This document shows positions 5,390-12,858 of a stretch of 18,417 nucleotides of DNA, in pieces. Within the stretch, counting starts at the first letter, position 1. Every line of letters starts with the position of its first letter. Under the pieces are notes generated by a model, which saw nothing but the letters and a program-made list of their open reading frames with translations, searched no databases and had not been told where the DNA came from. The position numbers and the translations under genes were made by a program. This DNA comes from Minisyncoccota bacterium. GTDB taxonomy: Bacteria; Patescibacteriota; Minisyncoccia; Moranbacterales; GCA-2747515. The stretch lies in assembly GCA_938044295.1 (NCBI GenBank), contig CALIRC010000088.1, forward strand, positions 1 to 18,417, read 5' to 3'.

Positions 5390-6871
5390 ATGTCAAAATA
5401 CGGTGTGACAATTGGAATGGAAATTCATGTGGAACTTGCAACTAAGAGCAAAATGTTTAGTAGTGCACCCAATGGTTTAGGAGAAGAAGAAAAGGCAAAT
5501 ATATCAATTGATCCGGTAGTGACAGCTCAGCCAGGTGCGCTGCCTGTTCCGAATAAAGAAGCGATTCGTTTTGTGCAAATGGCAGGGCTTGCACTGGGAT
5601 GTGAGATTGCAATGCATAGTAAATTTGATCGAAAGCATTATTTTTATCCTGACCTTCCGAAGGGATATCAAATTTCGCAGTATGATGAACCACTTTGTGG
5701 TTCTGGTGCACTTGATATAGTACGTGCATCAGGTGAAATGAAGACGATTGGTATCACGCGTATCCACATGGAGGAAGACACGGGAAAGAATATGCATGTT
5801 GCTGGTGCGACACTTGTGGATTTGAACCGCGCTGGTGTTCCGCTTATGGAATTGGTTAGCGAACCTGATATTGAGGATGGCGCGCAGGCGCGACTTTTTT
5901 GTCAGAAGTTGCAGCAAATATTTCGCTATCTAGGCATTTCTCGCGCGGATATTGAAAAAGGTCAGATGCGTTGCGAAGTGAATTTGTCACTTTATAAGGA
6001 AGGGGAGGATCGATTGTCTGGAACAAAAGTGGAAGTAAAAAATATAGGATCGTTTCGTAGTGTGGAGCGTGCTGCTAATTATGAAATTGCGCGTCAAACA
6101 GAAGTATTGGATGAAGGTGGTACGATCGTGCAAGAAACGCGAGGGTGGGATGATGCGGCAGGCAAGACTGTGTCGCAGCGCTCTAAAGAGAATGCAAATG
6201 ATTACAGATATTTTCCAGATCCCGATCTTTTGCCAATGACTTTCACAGCTGCTTATATTAAGGAGCTTGAACGTCAATTGCCAGAATTACCTGCACAGAA
6301 ATACAAGCGATTTGAGGGGGAGTATGGTATCCGCAGAGAAAATTTGGATGTGATTATCGCAGATGAGACAACGGCTGATTTTTTTGAGAATGTGATCAGT
6401 GAATTGCGAGAGAAAATTGTTAGTCAGGAAACAAATGCAAAAGAAAAGAAACTTGTGCAATTGGCGGCAAATTATCTTGTGAGTGAGCTTCAGAAACTCC
6501 TTGGTGATGCGCGTATGGCTATCTCTGAGATGAAAATTACTGCAGAAAATTATGCAGAACTTGTTGGGATGATTGGTGATGGTAAGATCAATTCTTCAGC
6601 TGCACAAACTGTACTTGCAGTGATGTTTGATACTGGTGGTGATCCTAGCATGATTGTGGAAGAAAAAAATCTTGCGCAGGATGATGATGTGGAGGCTTTA
6701 GCTATAGTGATTAGTAGTGTTGTTGCTGCAAATGAAAAATCTGTTTATGATTTTAAGGCAGGTAAAGATAATGCTTTTAAGTATTTGATGGGGCAAGTAA
6801 TGAAAGAGACCAAAGGTAAAGCAAACCCACAAAAAGCTGCCGACCTGATGCGTGAAGCTTTGCGATCGTAA
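5390..6871 (+). CDS. gatB: Aspartyl/glutamyl-tRNA(Asn/Gln) amidotransferase subunit B
   Basis: 493 residues, close to the family's 475-490. GatB is the kinase and tRNA-binding subunit of GatCAB, which converts Glu-tRNA(Gln) or Asp-tRNA(Asn) to the amide. Signatures are GVTIGMEIHVEL at 5-16, the YFYPDLPKGYQISQYD block at 84-99, HMEEDTGKNMH at 126-136, LNRAGVPLMELVSEPD at 145-160 and DYRYFPDPDL at 271-280. The tail from about 400 is the YqeY-like helical domain that recognises tRNA. gatA and gatC are not adjacent. GltX near the other end of the window would supply Glu-tRNA(Gln). No Shine-Dalgarno precedes the ATG. Some stem-forming bases follow the stop. Confidence 0.97.
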   Translation: MSKYGVTIGMEIHVELATKSKMFSSAPNGLGEEEKANISIDPVVTAQPGALPVPNKEAIRFVQMAGLALGCEIAMHSKFDRKHYFYPDLPKGYQISQYDEPLCGSGALDIVRASGEMKTIGITRIHMEEDTGKNMHVAGATLVDLNRAGVPLMELVSEPDIEDGAQARLFCQKLQQIFRYLGISRADIEKGQMRCEVNLSLYKEGEDRLSGTKVEVKNIGSFRSVERAANYEIARQTEVLDEGGTIVQETRGWDDAAGKTVSQRSKENANDYRYFPDPDLLPMTFTAAYIKELERQLPELPAQKYKRFEGEYGIRRENLDVIIADETTADFFENVISELREKIVSQETNAKEKKLVQLAANYLVSELQKLLGDARMAISEMKITAENYAELVGMIGDGKINSSAAQTVLAVMFDTGGDPSMIVEEKNLAQDDDVEALAIVISSVVAANEKSVYDFKAGKDNAFKYLMGQVMKETKGKANPQKAADLMREALRS

Positions 6872-6880
6872 TTGGGATGT

Positions 6881-6922
6881 TTTTACAGCTGTTAGTTTTG
6901 GATAAAAAGCTGTGGAAAACAT
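6881..6922 (+). terminator. Possible weak terminator after gatB
   Basis: TTTTACAGCT pairs with AGCTGTGGAAAA across an 18-base loop, with a two-base bulge, and a short T run (ATTTTTAT) follows. The loop is long and the stem short, so this is tentative. It lies directly before the pilin promoter. Confidence 0.3.
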
Positions 6923-6933
6923 TTTTATAAGTA

Positions 6934-6947
6934 TGTTATACTATAAT
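6934..6947 (+). promoter_or_regulatory. Promoter -10 region for the prepilin-like gene
   Basis: TGTTATACT (extended -10 form) overlaps a second hexamer, TATAAT at 6942-6947. The start codon at 6964 lies 16 bases after the second, so the leader would be very short. No good -35 is visible. Confidence 0.5.
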
Positions 6948-6963
6948 AAATTAATCAAAAAAA

Positions 6964-7443
6964 ATGAATTATAAAAAGGTCCTTGCATTTACGCTTATTG
7001 AGCTCCTTATCGTTATAGCAGTTATTGGTATTTTGGCGTCAATTGTACTTGTGAGTTTGCAATCTGCTCGTGTGAGTGCTTTGAATGCTTCGTACTTAAC
7101 CTATGTCACAGGTTCAATAAATTTAGTGAGGTCCGCTATTCATGCAGGGGAATTTGATTCTATTACTAGTGGTAATGGATGTCTTGGTATCTATTCAGAA
7201 TGTTGGGGAGCTGGGTCAGTCACAAATATTCCTATTAATAACGCTCTAAGTGCTGTTGGTACAATACCAGTTGGTCAATATCCTCAAGAGATGCCAACTA
7301 GAGGTCTTTTTATGTGGATTACTGGAGGTGACCTACGTGTCTATGTTGCGGTTGGTCCTCAAAATAGAGATGCTGTGTGTGATAATATCCCAGGATCAGT
7401 AAACGGAAGTTCATGGTATTGCTATGTTCCGATACCTTTGTAA
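6964..7443 (+). CDS. Type IV prepilin-like protein (N-methylation motif)
   Basis: 159 residues. A short basic leader (MNYKKVLA) is followed by FTLIELLIVIAVIGILASIV, the classic class III signal: Phe at +1, Glu at +5 (E13 of the precursor) and a hydrophobic helix that anchors and packs pilins. The residue before the cut is Ala8 rather than the usual Gly. Prepilin peptidase (PilD) should cleave after it, leaving about 151 residues with a helix to residue 60 and a globular part containing four Cys (C73, C80, C139 and C152 by my count) able to form disulfides. It may form a surface filament for adhesion or DNA uptake, as in CPR bacteria that live on hosts. It is followed after 17 bases by a small membrane protein. 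The rest of a pilus assembly set is not in the window. Confidence 0.85.
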   Translation: MNYKKVLAFTLIELLIVIAVIGILASIVLVSLQSARVSALNASYLTYVTGSINLVRSAIHAGEFDSITSGNGCLGIYSECWGAGSVTNIPINNALSAVGTIPVGQYPQEMPTRGLFMWITGGDLRVYVAVGPQNRDAVCDNIPGSVNGSSWYCYVPIPL

Positions 7444-7460
7444 AATATTTAACAATTTTC

Positions 7461-7664
7461 ATGAATACTTTAATAAAGAAAATCCAAGCGTCAATAGAAA
7501 AATCAACTGGTCAAGTATTGAGTAAGAAGATGGTAATTATGATGATCGCATTTGTTCCTCTTACGATTATATTTCTGGTACTATTTTATGCTGCTCCGCG
7601 TTCTGAAGTTGTAAATAGTGCAGAACAAGAGAAATTGGATGCTGAAGTTGATATGTCGCTTTAG
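7461..7664 (+). CDS. Small single-pass membrane protein of unknown function
   Basis: 67 residues from ATG 7461. There is a basic, amphipathic N-terminus, one transmembrane segment at about 24-45 (MVIMMIAFVPLTIIFLVLFY) and an acidic tail. Positive-inside reasoning puts the N-terminus in the cytosol. It lies 17 bases after the prepilin-like gene and may be co-transcribed, so a role in pilus assembly or export is possible but unproven. A longer frame from 7413 overlaps the pilin gene and is less likely. I do not recognise a family. Confidence 0.6.
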   Translation: MNTLIKKIQASIEKSTGQVLSKKMVIMMIAFVPLTIIFLVLFYAAPRSEVVNSAEQEKLDAEVDMSL

Positions 7665-8348
7665 TTTTATGCGATGTTTGAGAGAATGGATCTTGTATTT
7701 TAGTCACTGTTTTTTCACATTATTTTTTTGCTTACATAAATAAAAAATGACCTTACAGTATCTGAAAAGGAATTTTTTTTATTTTTCTTAACTATTTTCG
7801 TGATTTACGTTATTACTCCATTTACTTCGATCATTTTCTTTATGTTTCTTTAGATTTATTATTTAGGCTTATTTCTACAATGTTGTACGGCTGCAAGTGC
7901 ATGTAAACGATCAAATAGGGATTTGTGAGAAATTTGGATGGGATCTACAAAGTGCTTCTTCTGAAAAAGATACCCATCAACAATTAGGCGCATACTGTGT
8001 TGCAAGATTTTGCTTTGCTACCTGAAGACTTTTTTGTCATTTATAGGTTGACTTTGTATATTCTGACTCTTGCATTTTTTGTCAACATTGCGTATGCTGT
8101 GTGAAAGAAGAATTATATGTATTATATACACTATTTTTTCGGTATAGTTTTCGCTGGATGATTATTGCACTACCTTTTGTGGTGCTTTTTACTTTTTTGG
8201 AAGAATTTTCTTCAATTTTTTTACTAACTGATTTATTTTTCTTCATGTGAAATGTTCAGTAGTGTCTTTACTATAGGTCGTGTATATTATCCTCAGCAAA
8301 GAACAGAGAATTTTGTAAAATAACCGTTAATTAATTGGAAACAGTATT
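7665..8348. other. A+T-rich spacer without an intact gene, possibly a decayed coding sequence
   Basis: No intact ORF or RNA gene is visible across 684 bases. The + strand is strongly T-rich. Three partly overlapping open stretches in two frames look protein-like: 7867-8025 (52 codons, with DQIGICEKFGWDLQSASSEK), 7988-8104 (38 codons, with ALLPEDFFVIYRLTLYILTL) and 8047-8250 (67 codons, hydrophobic, with RWMIIALPFVVLFTFLEEF). Successive frameshifts in an old membrane-protein gene would give this pattern, but T-rich DNA also yields hydrophobic open frames by chance. I see no repeat copies here. Confidence 0.35.
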
Positions 8349-8882
8349 ATGAATATTCATGAAATTGATCGTGAGAACTATGCGCGCGCGACGATGTGGA
8401 GTAAGCATGCTGATTCGCGCGCGAGTATTATTCTCGCTTTCAATGCTGCGCTTGTAGCGCTGCTTGTCACGGAAAACCCGTATACCCACAAGTTTTCAGA
8501 GGTTATTCATCATCATGCAACTGCCGCATGGGTAGGTGCGATTCCTCTGGGCATAGGTATTTTTTCTTTTTTTATCATCCTTTTTCTCTGTTCCAGTATT
8601 AGTGCATTTATGGTTCTAATGCGTGATGCACGTAAGACACGGTGTGAGCACAATACGGTTTTTTCGTGGATGAATATTACTGATCTTACGCGAGAAGAAT
8701 ATCGAAATAATCTTTTTAATGTGAATAGTTCTCAGGAGACCCATGCCTGGGAAGATCAAACGTATCTTGCTGCGCAAATTGCGAGGGTGAAAATGCGTTG
8801 GCTTAAGCGTGCATGGATCACCCTTGCTGGTAGTATTTTCTTTTGTGTCTCCTTTGTGGTACTTACGATTTTCTTTGTCTAA
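8349..8882 (+). CDS. PycTM/DUF5706-like membrane protein (Pycsar-effector-like)
   Basis: 177 residues. The N-terminal half contains the block SKHADSRASIILAFNAALVALL (18-39), closely resembling the conserved A-D-x-(K/R)-A-x-I-x-L-x-x-N-A-A signature of DUF5706, now called PycTM. Predicted membrane segments are about 25-41, 60-90 and 155-177. The second is long and carries small residues and Ser/Cys (LCSSIS). A soluble stretch at 93-150 ends with QTYLAAQIARVKMRWLKRA, matching the family's Q-x-x-x-x-x-x-I-x-x-x-K helix before the last TM. Known PycTM effectors disrupt the membrane when a partner cyclase makes cCMP or cUMP. No nucleotide cyclase is adjacent, so defence function is only a possibility; many DUF5706 proteins are uncharacterised. 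Confidence 0.6.
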   Translation: MNIHEIDRENYARATMWSKHADSRASIILAFNAALVALLVTENPYTHKFSEVIHHHATAAWVGAIPLGIGIFSFFIILFLCSSISAFMVLMRDARKTRCEHNTVFSWMNITDLTREEYRNNLFNVNSSQETHAWEDQTYLAAQIARVKMRWLKRAWITLAGSIFFCVSFVVLTIFFV

Positions 8883-8956
8883 ATTTTGGATGTTTTTTTT
8901 AATTTTTTTTGATCTCTATTGGTTTGTGTGTTATGATTCAGTCCTTCTTTAACAAA

Positions 8957-8964
8957 GTGGAGAT
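8957..8964 (+). promoter_or_regulatory. Shine-Dalgarno that selects the start of the Cfa-like gene
   Basis: GTGGAGAT contains GGAG at 8959-8962, six bases before ATG 8969. The upstream in-frame ATG at 8933 has no comparable site. Confidence 0.5.
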
Positions 8965-8968
8965 ACAA

Positions 8969-10132
8969 ATGCTTGATATGGTCAAACAGGTTTCTTTTCG
9001 TTTTTTTGACAAAGTGTCTTTGTGGATTCTTCGTTGTTTTTTTGGCAAAGCTGTTGTGATAGGTTTCAGAGATGATAAGGCTGATATCTCCATTTGTGCA
9101 GATGGTGTAGCGTGCAAAATTCTTTTTTGTGGTAGTGTTGGCCTCTTTGAAACGTACATAGCAGGGAATTGGAAAACAAAGGACTTAGAACGTACTCTTG
9201 ATAGAATTTTTTCTGTGTATTTTTATAAGGTAGGTTATGTGCAGCCATTTCGATATTTGTATCAGTGTGAAAGAGTCTTTCGTCCAGGTGTGGAATGGAT
9301 TATGCGGTATTTTGAGACAGATATACATGCTCGATCAGCGTATAATTACAATGAGCATTATGACATTTTTCACAATATGCTGTGTAAGAATAACGTCTAT
9401 TCTTCAGTGCAGCTTAATACTGGTGATCTTGATGCGGACCAGATCGCAAAGCTACTTAGTATCGTGGATGCATTGCAGCTTGAGCAAGGCGCTAAAGTCT
9501 TGATTACAGGTACTGGTTACGGAGCGCTTGATTTACAATTTGCAAAACTGGGTATATCTGTTGTTTCCTATACAAATTCATTACAGCATTATGACTACGT
9601 GTGTAGTAATATACAATCCTTATATCCAGGATTGATCGATCTTCGGCTTGGTGATTGTAAGGACTTACCGCAGAGTGATTACGGTCAATTTGATGCTGTA
9701 GTTTCTATCGAGATGATGGAAGCGTTGCATCCGTGGGAATATAAAAAATATTTTGCTGTTTGTCACAGAGCCTTAAAAGATGATGGTCTGATGTATATCC
9801 AGACGATTACGACGCAGTATTTCCGCGTAGGGAAAAATAGTTTTTTTCACAAGTATATCTTTCCGGGTGGATGGCTAACAAAACTTTCTGTGCTTGTGGT
9901 ATGTTCTGAAAAAGTGGGATTTGAAGTCTCACGTATACACGATCTTGATGTTCGTGCGAACTACGTATATACTCTTCGTTTTTGGCTTAGTAATCTTGTG
10001 CACAATATGCCGCAAACTCTTTTGGGTGATCCGCGGGAATTGAAAAAATGGGAAGCGTATCTTACTACGTGTATATCTGCAGCAAAAGCTGGTGAATTTG
10101 GACTACACATGCTTCTTTTGCGGAAAAAGTAA
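8969..10132 (+). CDS. Cyclopropane-fatty-acyl-phospholipid synthase-like SAM methyltransferase with altered active site
   Basis: 387 residues from ATG 8969, near E. coli Cfa's 382. The N-terminal part has the family's GSVGLFETYIAGNWKTKDLE block (55-74). The Rossmann domain begins near 170. Retained are E251 (SIEMMEALHP, E. coli E239), Y332 (ANYVYTL, E. coli Y317) and KYIFPGG at 295-301. Changed are motif I, VLITGTGYGA at 177-186 instead of VLDIGCGWGG; S146 for the active-site C139; and Q278 for H266. Authentic Cfa adds a methylene from SAM to unsaturated acyl chains of membrane phospholipids. With these changes the protein may methylate something else, bind SAM differently or be inactive. A longer form from ATG 8933 is possible. 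It follows the PycTM-like gene by 86 bases and converges with the DUF218 gene. Confidence 0.8.
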   Translation: MLDMVKQVSFRFFDKVSLWILRCFFGKAVVIGFRDDKADISICADGVACKILFCGSVGLFETYIAGNWKTKDLERTLDRIFSVYFYKVGYVQPFRYLYQCERVFRPGVEWIMRYFETDIHARSAYNYNEHYDIFHNMLCKNNVYSSVQLNTGDLDADQIAKLLSIVDALQLEQGAKVLITGTGYGALDLQFAKLGISVVSYTNSLQHYDYVCSNIQSLYPGLIDLRLGDCKDLPQSDYGQFDAVVSIEMMEALHPWEYKKYFAVCHRALKDDGLMYIQTITTQYFRVGKNSFFHKYIFPGGWLTKLSVLVVCSEKVGFEVSRIHDLDVRANYVYTLRFWLSNLVHNMPQTLLGDPRELKKWEAYLTTCISAAKAGEFGLHMLLLRKK

Positions 10133-10461
10133 GAAATACTATTCTTTTATATACTCTCACTCATTTTGCTTCATCGTTGTGTTGTGCTTTATATACTTAT
10201 TGGTGGACTGAGATGATGGTTATTGATTATTTAAGAAGTGATGGTTTCGTTTGCTAGTACAGGGTGGTGCAATATGCATCGCCTTTTTTAATGTCAGGAC
10301 TTACACTCTTGGTGTACTTTTGTCGTTAAATCTATGTTTTTTCACTCACCATAGGTAGACTATGACTCATGATAAGTCTTGATTTTCTTAAAATCATACT
10401 GACGTGCGTAAGTCTTAAGTGTGCTGATATAGGCATCACATCTCTACTCATGGCTATAACG
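10133..10461. other. Intergenic region between convergent genes, containing repeat copy C
   Basis: The 329-base spacer separates the stops of the Cfa-like gene (+) and the DUF218 gene (-). Bases 10133-10295 show no gene, strong hairpin or promoter that I can support. Copy C of the palindromic repeat fills 10296-10416 and could serve as a two-way transcript end. Confidence 0.6.
10296..10416. repeat. Palindromic MITE-like repeat, copy C
   Basis: It shares TTGGTGTACTTTTGTCGTTAAA and the centre ACTCACCATAGGTAGACTATG with copy A. The right end, GTGCGTAAGTCTT, is close to the consensus, but the left end reads AGGACTTACACTCTTG, so several terminal pairs are lost. It lies between two converging genes. 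Confidence 0.8.
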
Positions 10462-11082
10462 CTAGAGTGGAAATTTATCTTCGAGGGCGGGAGGAATTTT
10501 CTTGGGAGCGTTTATTTTGTCGAGGTGAAAAAAGTAGTAAATATTTGCGATGACTTCACGGAAGAAGAAATATGGTTCTTTGGGATAGCGTCCACTCAGA
10601 TATTGGGAAGCGTGGAGATCAAAATGAATGAGGTTTTCCCTGTGGGCGAGATGTTTGATACGTGCTAAGTGGAAATCGTTTGAGATAAGTACATAGGATT
10701 TTTTAGGATCGAGATTACTGAGTGTGCTTTCTGTATCTACACCGTTTCTGTCTTCGATGAATGCTTTTTCTGGAATCTTTTTTTCGAGGAGGACTTTTTT
10801 CATGACGTCTACTTCGTGAGCACCGAAAGTGCTTGCTCCACCAGAAAGTACGATGCATGATATGCGTTGTTCGTTGTAGAGTTTTGCGCCGGTCACAACG
10901 CGGTCTCTGAGTGCATGCGACGGGATATCATCGCGCCAGACTGCAGCACCAAATATAACACCGCAATCTCGCTTGGTACTTGCTTCTGATTGATAATGCC
11001 AGAGCACATAAAAAAAACTTACACAAAGGATGCTTGCGAGGAGTAAGAGTGTTATTAGTATGAATTTTATAAGGCGTTTCAT
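10462..11082 (-). CDS. SanA/YdcF-family (DUF218) membrane-anchored protein
   Basis: 206 residues. One N-terminal transmembrane segment (about 5-27) carries an extracytoplasmic DUF218 domain. Family motifs are GVIFGAAVWRDDIPSHALRDR at 41-61, IVLSGG at 77-82, E90 followed by M94 in the HEVDVMKKVL helix, DTEST at 116-120 and VLISNDFHLAR at 131-141. E. coli SanA affects envelope permeability, but the biochemistry of the family is poorly defined and nucleotide or SAM binding has been proposed. The gene is on the opposite strand to the flanking genes and divergent from the DUF4012 operon, with 116 bases between starts. A weak AAGAAAAG site precedes the ATG. Confidence 0.85.
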   Translation of the reverse strand: MKRLIKFILITLLLLASILCVSFFYVLWHYQSEASTKRDCGVIFGAAVWRDDIPSHALRDRVVTGAKLYNEQRISCIVLSGGASTFGAHEVDVMKKVLLEKKIPEKAFIEDRNGVDTESTLSNLDPKKSYVLISNDFHLARIKHLAHRENLIHFDLHASQYLSGRYPKEPYFFFREVIANIYYFFHLDKINAPKKIPPALEDKFPL

Positions 11083-11128
11083 TGATGCTTTTCTTGCATA
11101 AAGTCATCCTAACACTTGCACAACGTAT

Positions 11129-11137
11129 TGTATAGCA
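11129..11137 (-). promoter_or_regulatory. Possible extended -10 promoter for the DUF218 gene
   Basis: On the minus strand the bases read TGCTATACA(AT), a TGn plus a near-consensus -10, about 45 bases before the ATG at 11082. No -35 is evident. Confidence 0.4.
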
Positions 11138-11198
11138 GAGAAAATTGCGGTATTTTTGTATTTGGAGAAGTCAAGAAATTTATTGAAAGAGGTGTGAT

Positions 11199-12854
11199 AT
11201 GATAGGTGATATGAAGAAAATACTCGTCTTTGTCGTATTTTTAATGCTTATACTTGGTGTGGGAGCTTTTTTCGTTTATCGTTATTTTACGAGTAATCAA
11301 GGCGTACTTGCAGAGCAAGCAATTGCATTTGCAAAAAGTAATATTGAAGTTGTTACAGATGATCCTGCTTTGCAAGATGATGCAATGACGTTTGTGTCGC
11401 TTTTGGAGGAAATCTTTGTTCGAGATGGGCGAGTGCGACATTATCTCATCTTACTTCAAAATAATATGGAGCTGCGGCCAGGGGGAGGATTTCTCGGTCA
11501 ATATGCCACTGTAGTTGTACAGGATGCAACCGTCGTGTCGTGGGAGGTTTTTGATGCAAATCATCTAGATCGTGAAGTAGTATCAGACATTGCTGCGCCA
11601 GCTTCTTTTCAGCAGTACCTTGGCATCTCTAAAATGGAGTTCCGTGATAGTAATTGGGAGATGGATTTCCCTCTGAATGCTGAGCGTGCTGAACACTTGT
11701 ATAACCTGAGTTCACGTTCGCAGCAGTTTGATGGTATTTTTGCCGTGAACGCTTCTGTTATGGAGGATCTTCTTGCGATTACTGGCCCTCTTCGTGTAAC
11801 TGGATATGAAAAACATGGAGAATTTACTTCTGAGGGTGTCTTGCTGCAGATTCAGGATATTGTTGAGAAGCCTTTTATTCTCGCGCAGGAGCGGGAAGCT
11901 TGTCGAAAGCGTGAATTGAAAACTGGTATCGAAGAAGTTTGTAATACTGATCCAGAAACAGGTGAAAAGATTAAAAAAGTTACACATGCAGATCGCGAAA
12001 ATCGCAAGCAAGTTTTGCCGTTACTTTTGCAGGAAATTCTGACAGCACTCATCGGTTCCTCTGAGATGTCACTTAGTGATCGTTTTTCGCTTGGTAAAGA
12101 TAATCTGCCCAAGCTTCTTTCAATGGCGGTGCAAAATTTGGGGGATCGTGATATACAAATGTGGTTTCGTGAGCAAACTCAACAAGAGATGATTGCACAG
12201 AAAAATTGGGGTACTGCAGTAGATACTGCGTGGGAAGGTGATTATCTGGCTGTTGTTGATGCGAATTTGGGTGCGTTAAAATCTGATTATTATATCAAGC
12301 GCACACTTGAATATACCGTAGATTTTACTGGGAAAAATGCACAGGTAAATGATGTGTCTGCAGGTCGTATGGTACGATATCGTACTCCGGAAATTGGTTC
12401 GCAAGTACTTTCGGGTCTCTATGATTCTGATTTGCCACTTGCGACTATGCGTATGTCATATGAACATACAGCTAAGAAAGCAAATTACCGCACAAGTGAT
12501 TATCATGCATATACGCGTTTATACACACCAAAAGGAGCTTCGTGGAAGGTGCGAGAGTGGTTTGGTGTGCCTGATGTGGAGGAAGATGTCTATGGAAATA
12601 AACAAGCATATGGATACAAGTTTGATATTTTTATAGGAGATACATTGCCAACGATGTTGCAATATACACTTCCAGAACGCATTACTGAAGATGGCTATGC
12701 CCTCAAAATACAAAAGCAGTCTGGCGTGGAAATTCTTCCGACCACTGTGCGGGTTATTACTGGACAGGGCAAGGAGTTGGAGCGCACTTTTGATCTTTTG
12801 AGAGATGCTATTGTGCGTTTGGAAGGTGATCGTCTTACAGTTGAATATCTCTAA
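11199..12854 (+). CDS. DUF4012 domain protein, membrane-anchored, of a cell-surface glycan operon
   Basis: 551 residues. An N-terminal transmembrane helix (about 7-28) leads to an extracytoplasmic region. The DUF4012 hallmark LLQNNMELRPGGGFLGQY is at 85-102, and a second conserved block around 168-200 includes FDGIFAVNASVMEDLLAITGPL. DUF4012 is common in CPR bacteria and Gram-positives, usually beside glycosyltransferases. Its biochemical role is not established, and an attachment or ligase-like role in surface polymers is inference from context. AAAGAGGTG at 11186-11194 lies four bases before ATG 11199, supporting this start over ATG 11211. It leads a tight run: the next gene begins four bases after the stop. 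Confidence 0.88.
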   Translation: MIGDMKKILVFVVFLMLILGVGAFFVYRYFTSNQGVLAEQAIAFAKSNIEVVTDDPALQDDAMTFVSLLEEIFVRDGRVRHYLILLQNNMELRPGGGFLGQYATVVVQDATVVSWEVFDANHLDREVVSDIAAPASFQQYLGISKMEFRDSNWEMDFPLNAERAEHLYNLSSRSQQFDGIFAVNASVMEDLLAITGPLRVTGYEKHGEFTSEGVLLQIQDIVEKPFILAQEREACRKRELKTGIEEVCNTDPETGEKIKKVTHADRENRKQVLPLLLQEILTALIGSSEMSLSDRFSLGKDNLPKLLSMAVQNLGDRDIQMWFREQTQQEMIAQKNWGTAVDTAWEGDYLAVVDANLGALKSDYYIKRTLEYTVDFTGKNAQVNDVSAGRMVRYRTPEIGSQVLSGLYDSDLPLATMRMSYEHTAKKANYRTSDYHAYTRLYTPKGASWKVREWFGVPDVEEDVYGNKQAYGYKFDIFIGDTLPTMLQYTLPERITEDGYALKIQKQSGVEILPTTVRVITGQGKELERTFDLLRDAIVRLEGDRLTVEYL

Positions 12855-12858
12855 GTGC

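Noticed and set aside
10201..10260. Small ORF of 14 codons in the spacer after the Cfa-like gene
   Set aside because: Too short, no ribosome-binding site and no conserved feature visible.
10369..10668. 99-codon plus-strand ORF
   Set aside because: It starts inside repeat copy C and runs antisense through the well-supported DUF218 gene; its translation has no family features.
12805..12858. Upstream extension of the fused glycosyltransferase
   Set aside because: It overlaps the DUF4012 coding end by 50 bases in another frame; ATG 12859 directly after the stop is the ordinary operon start.
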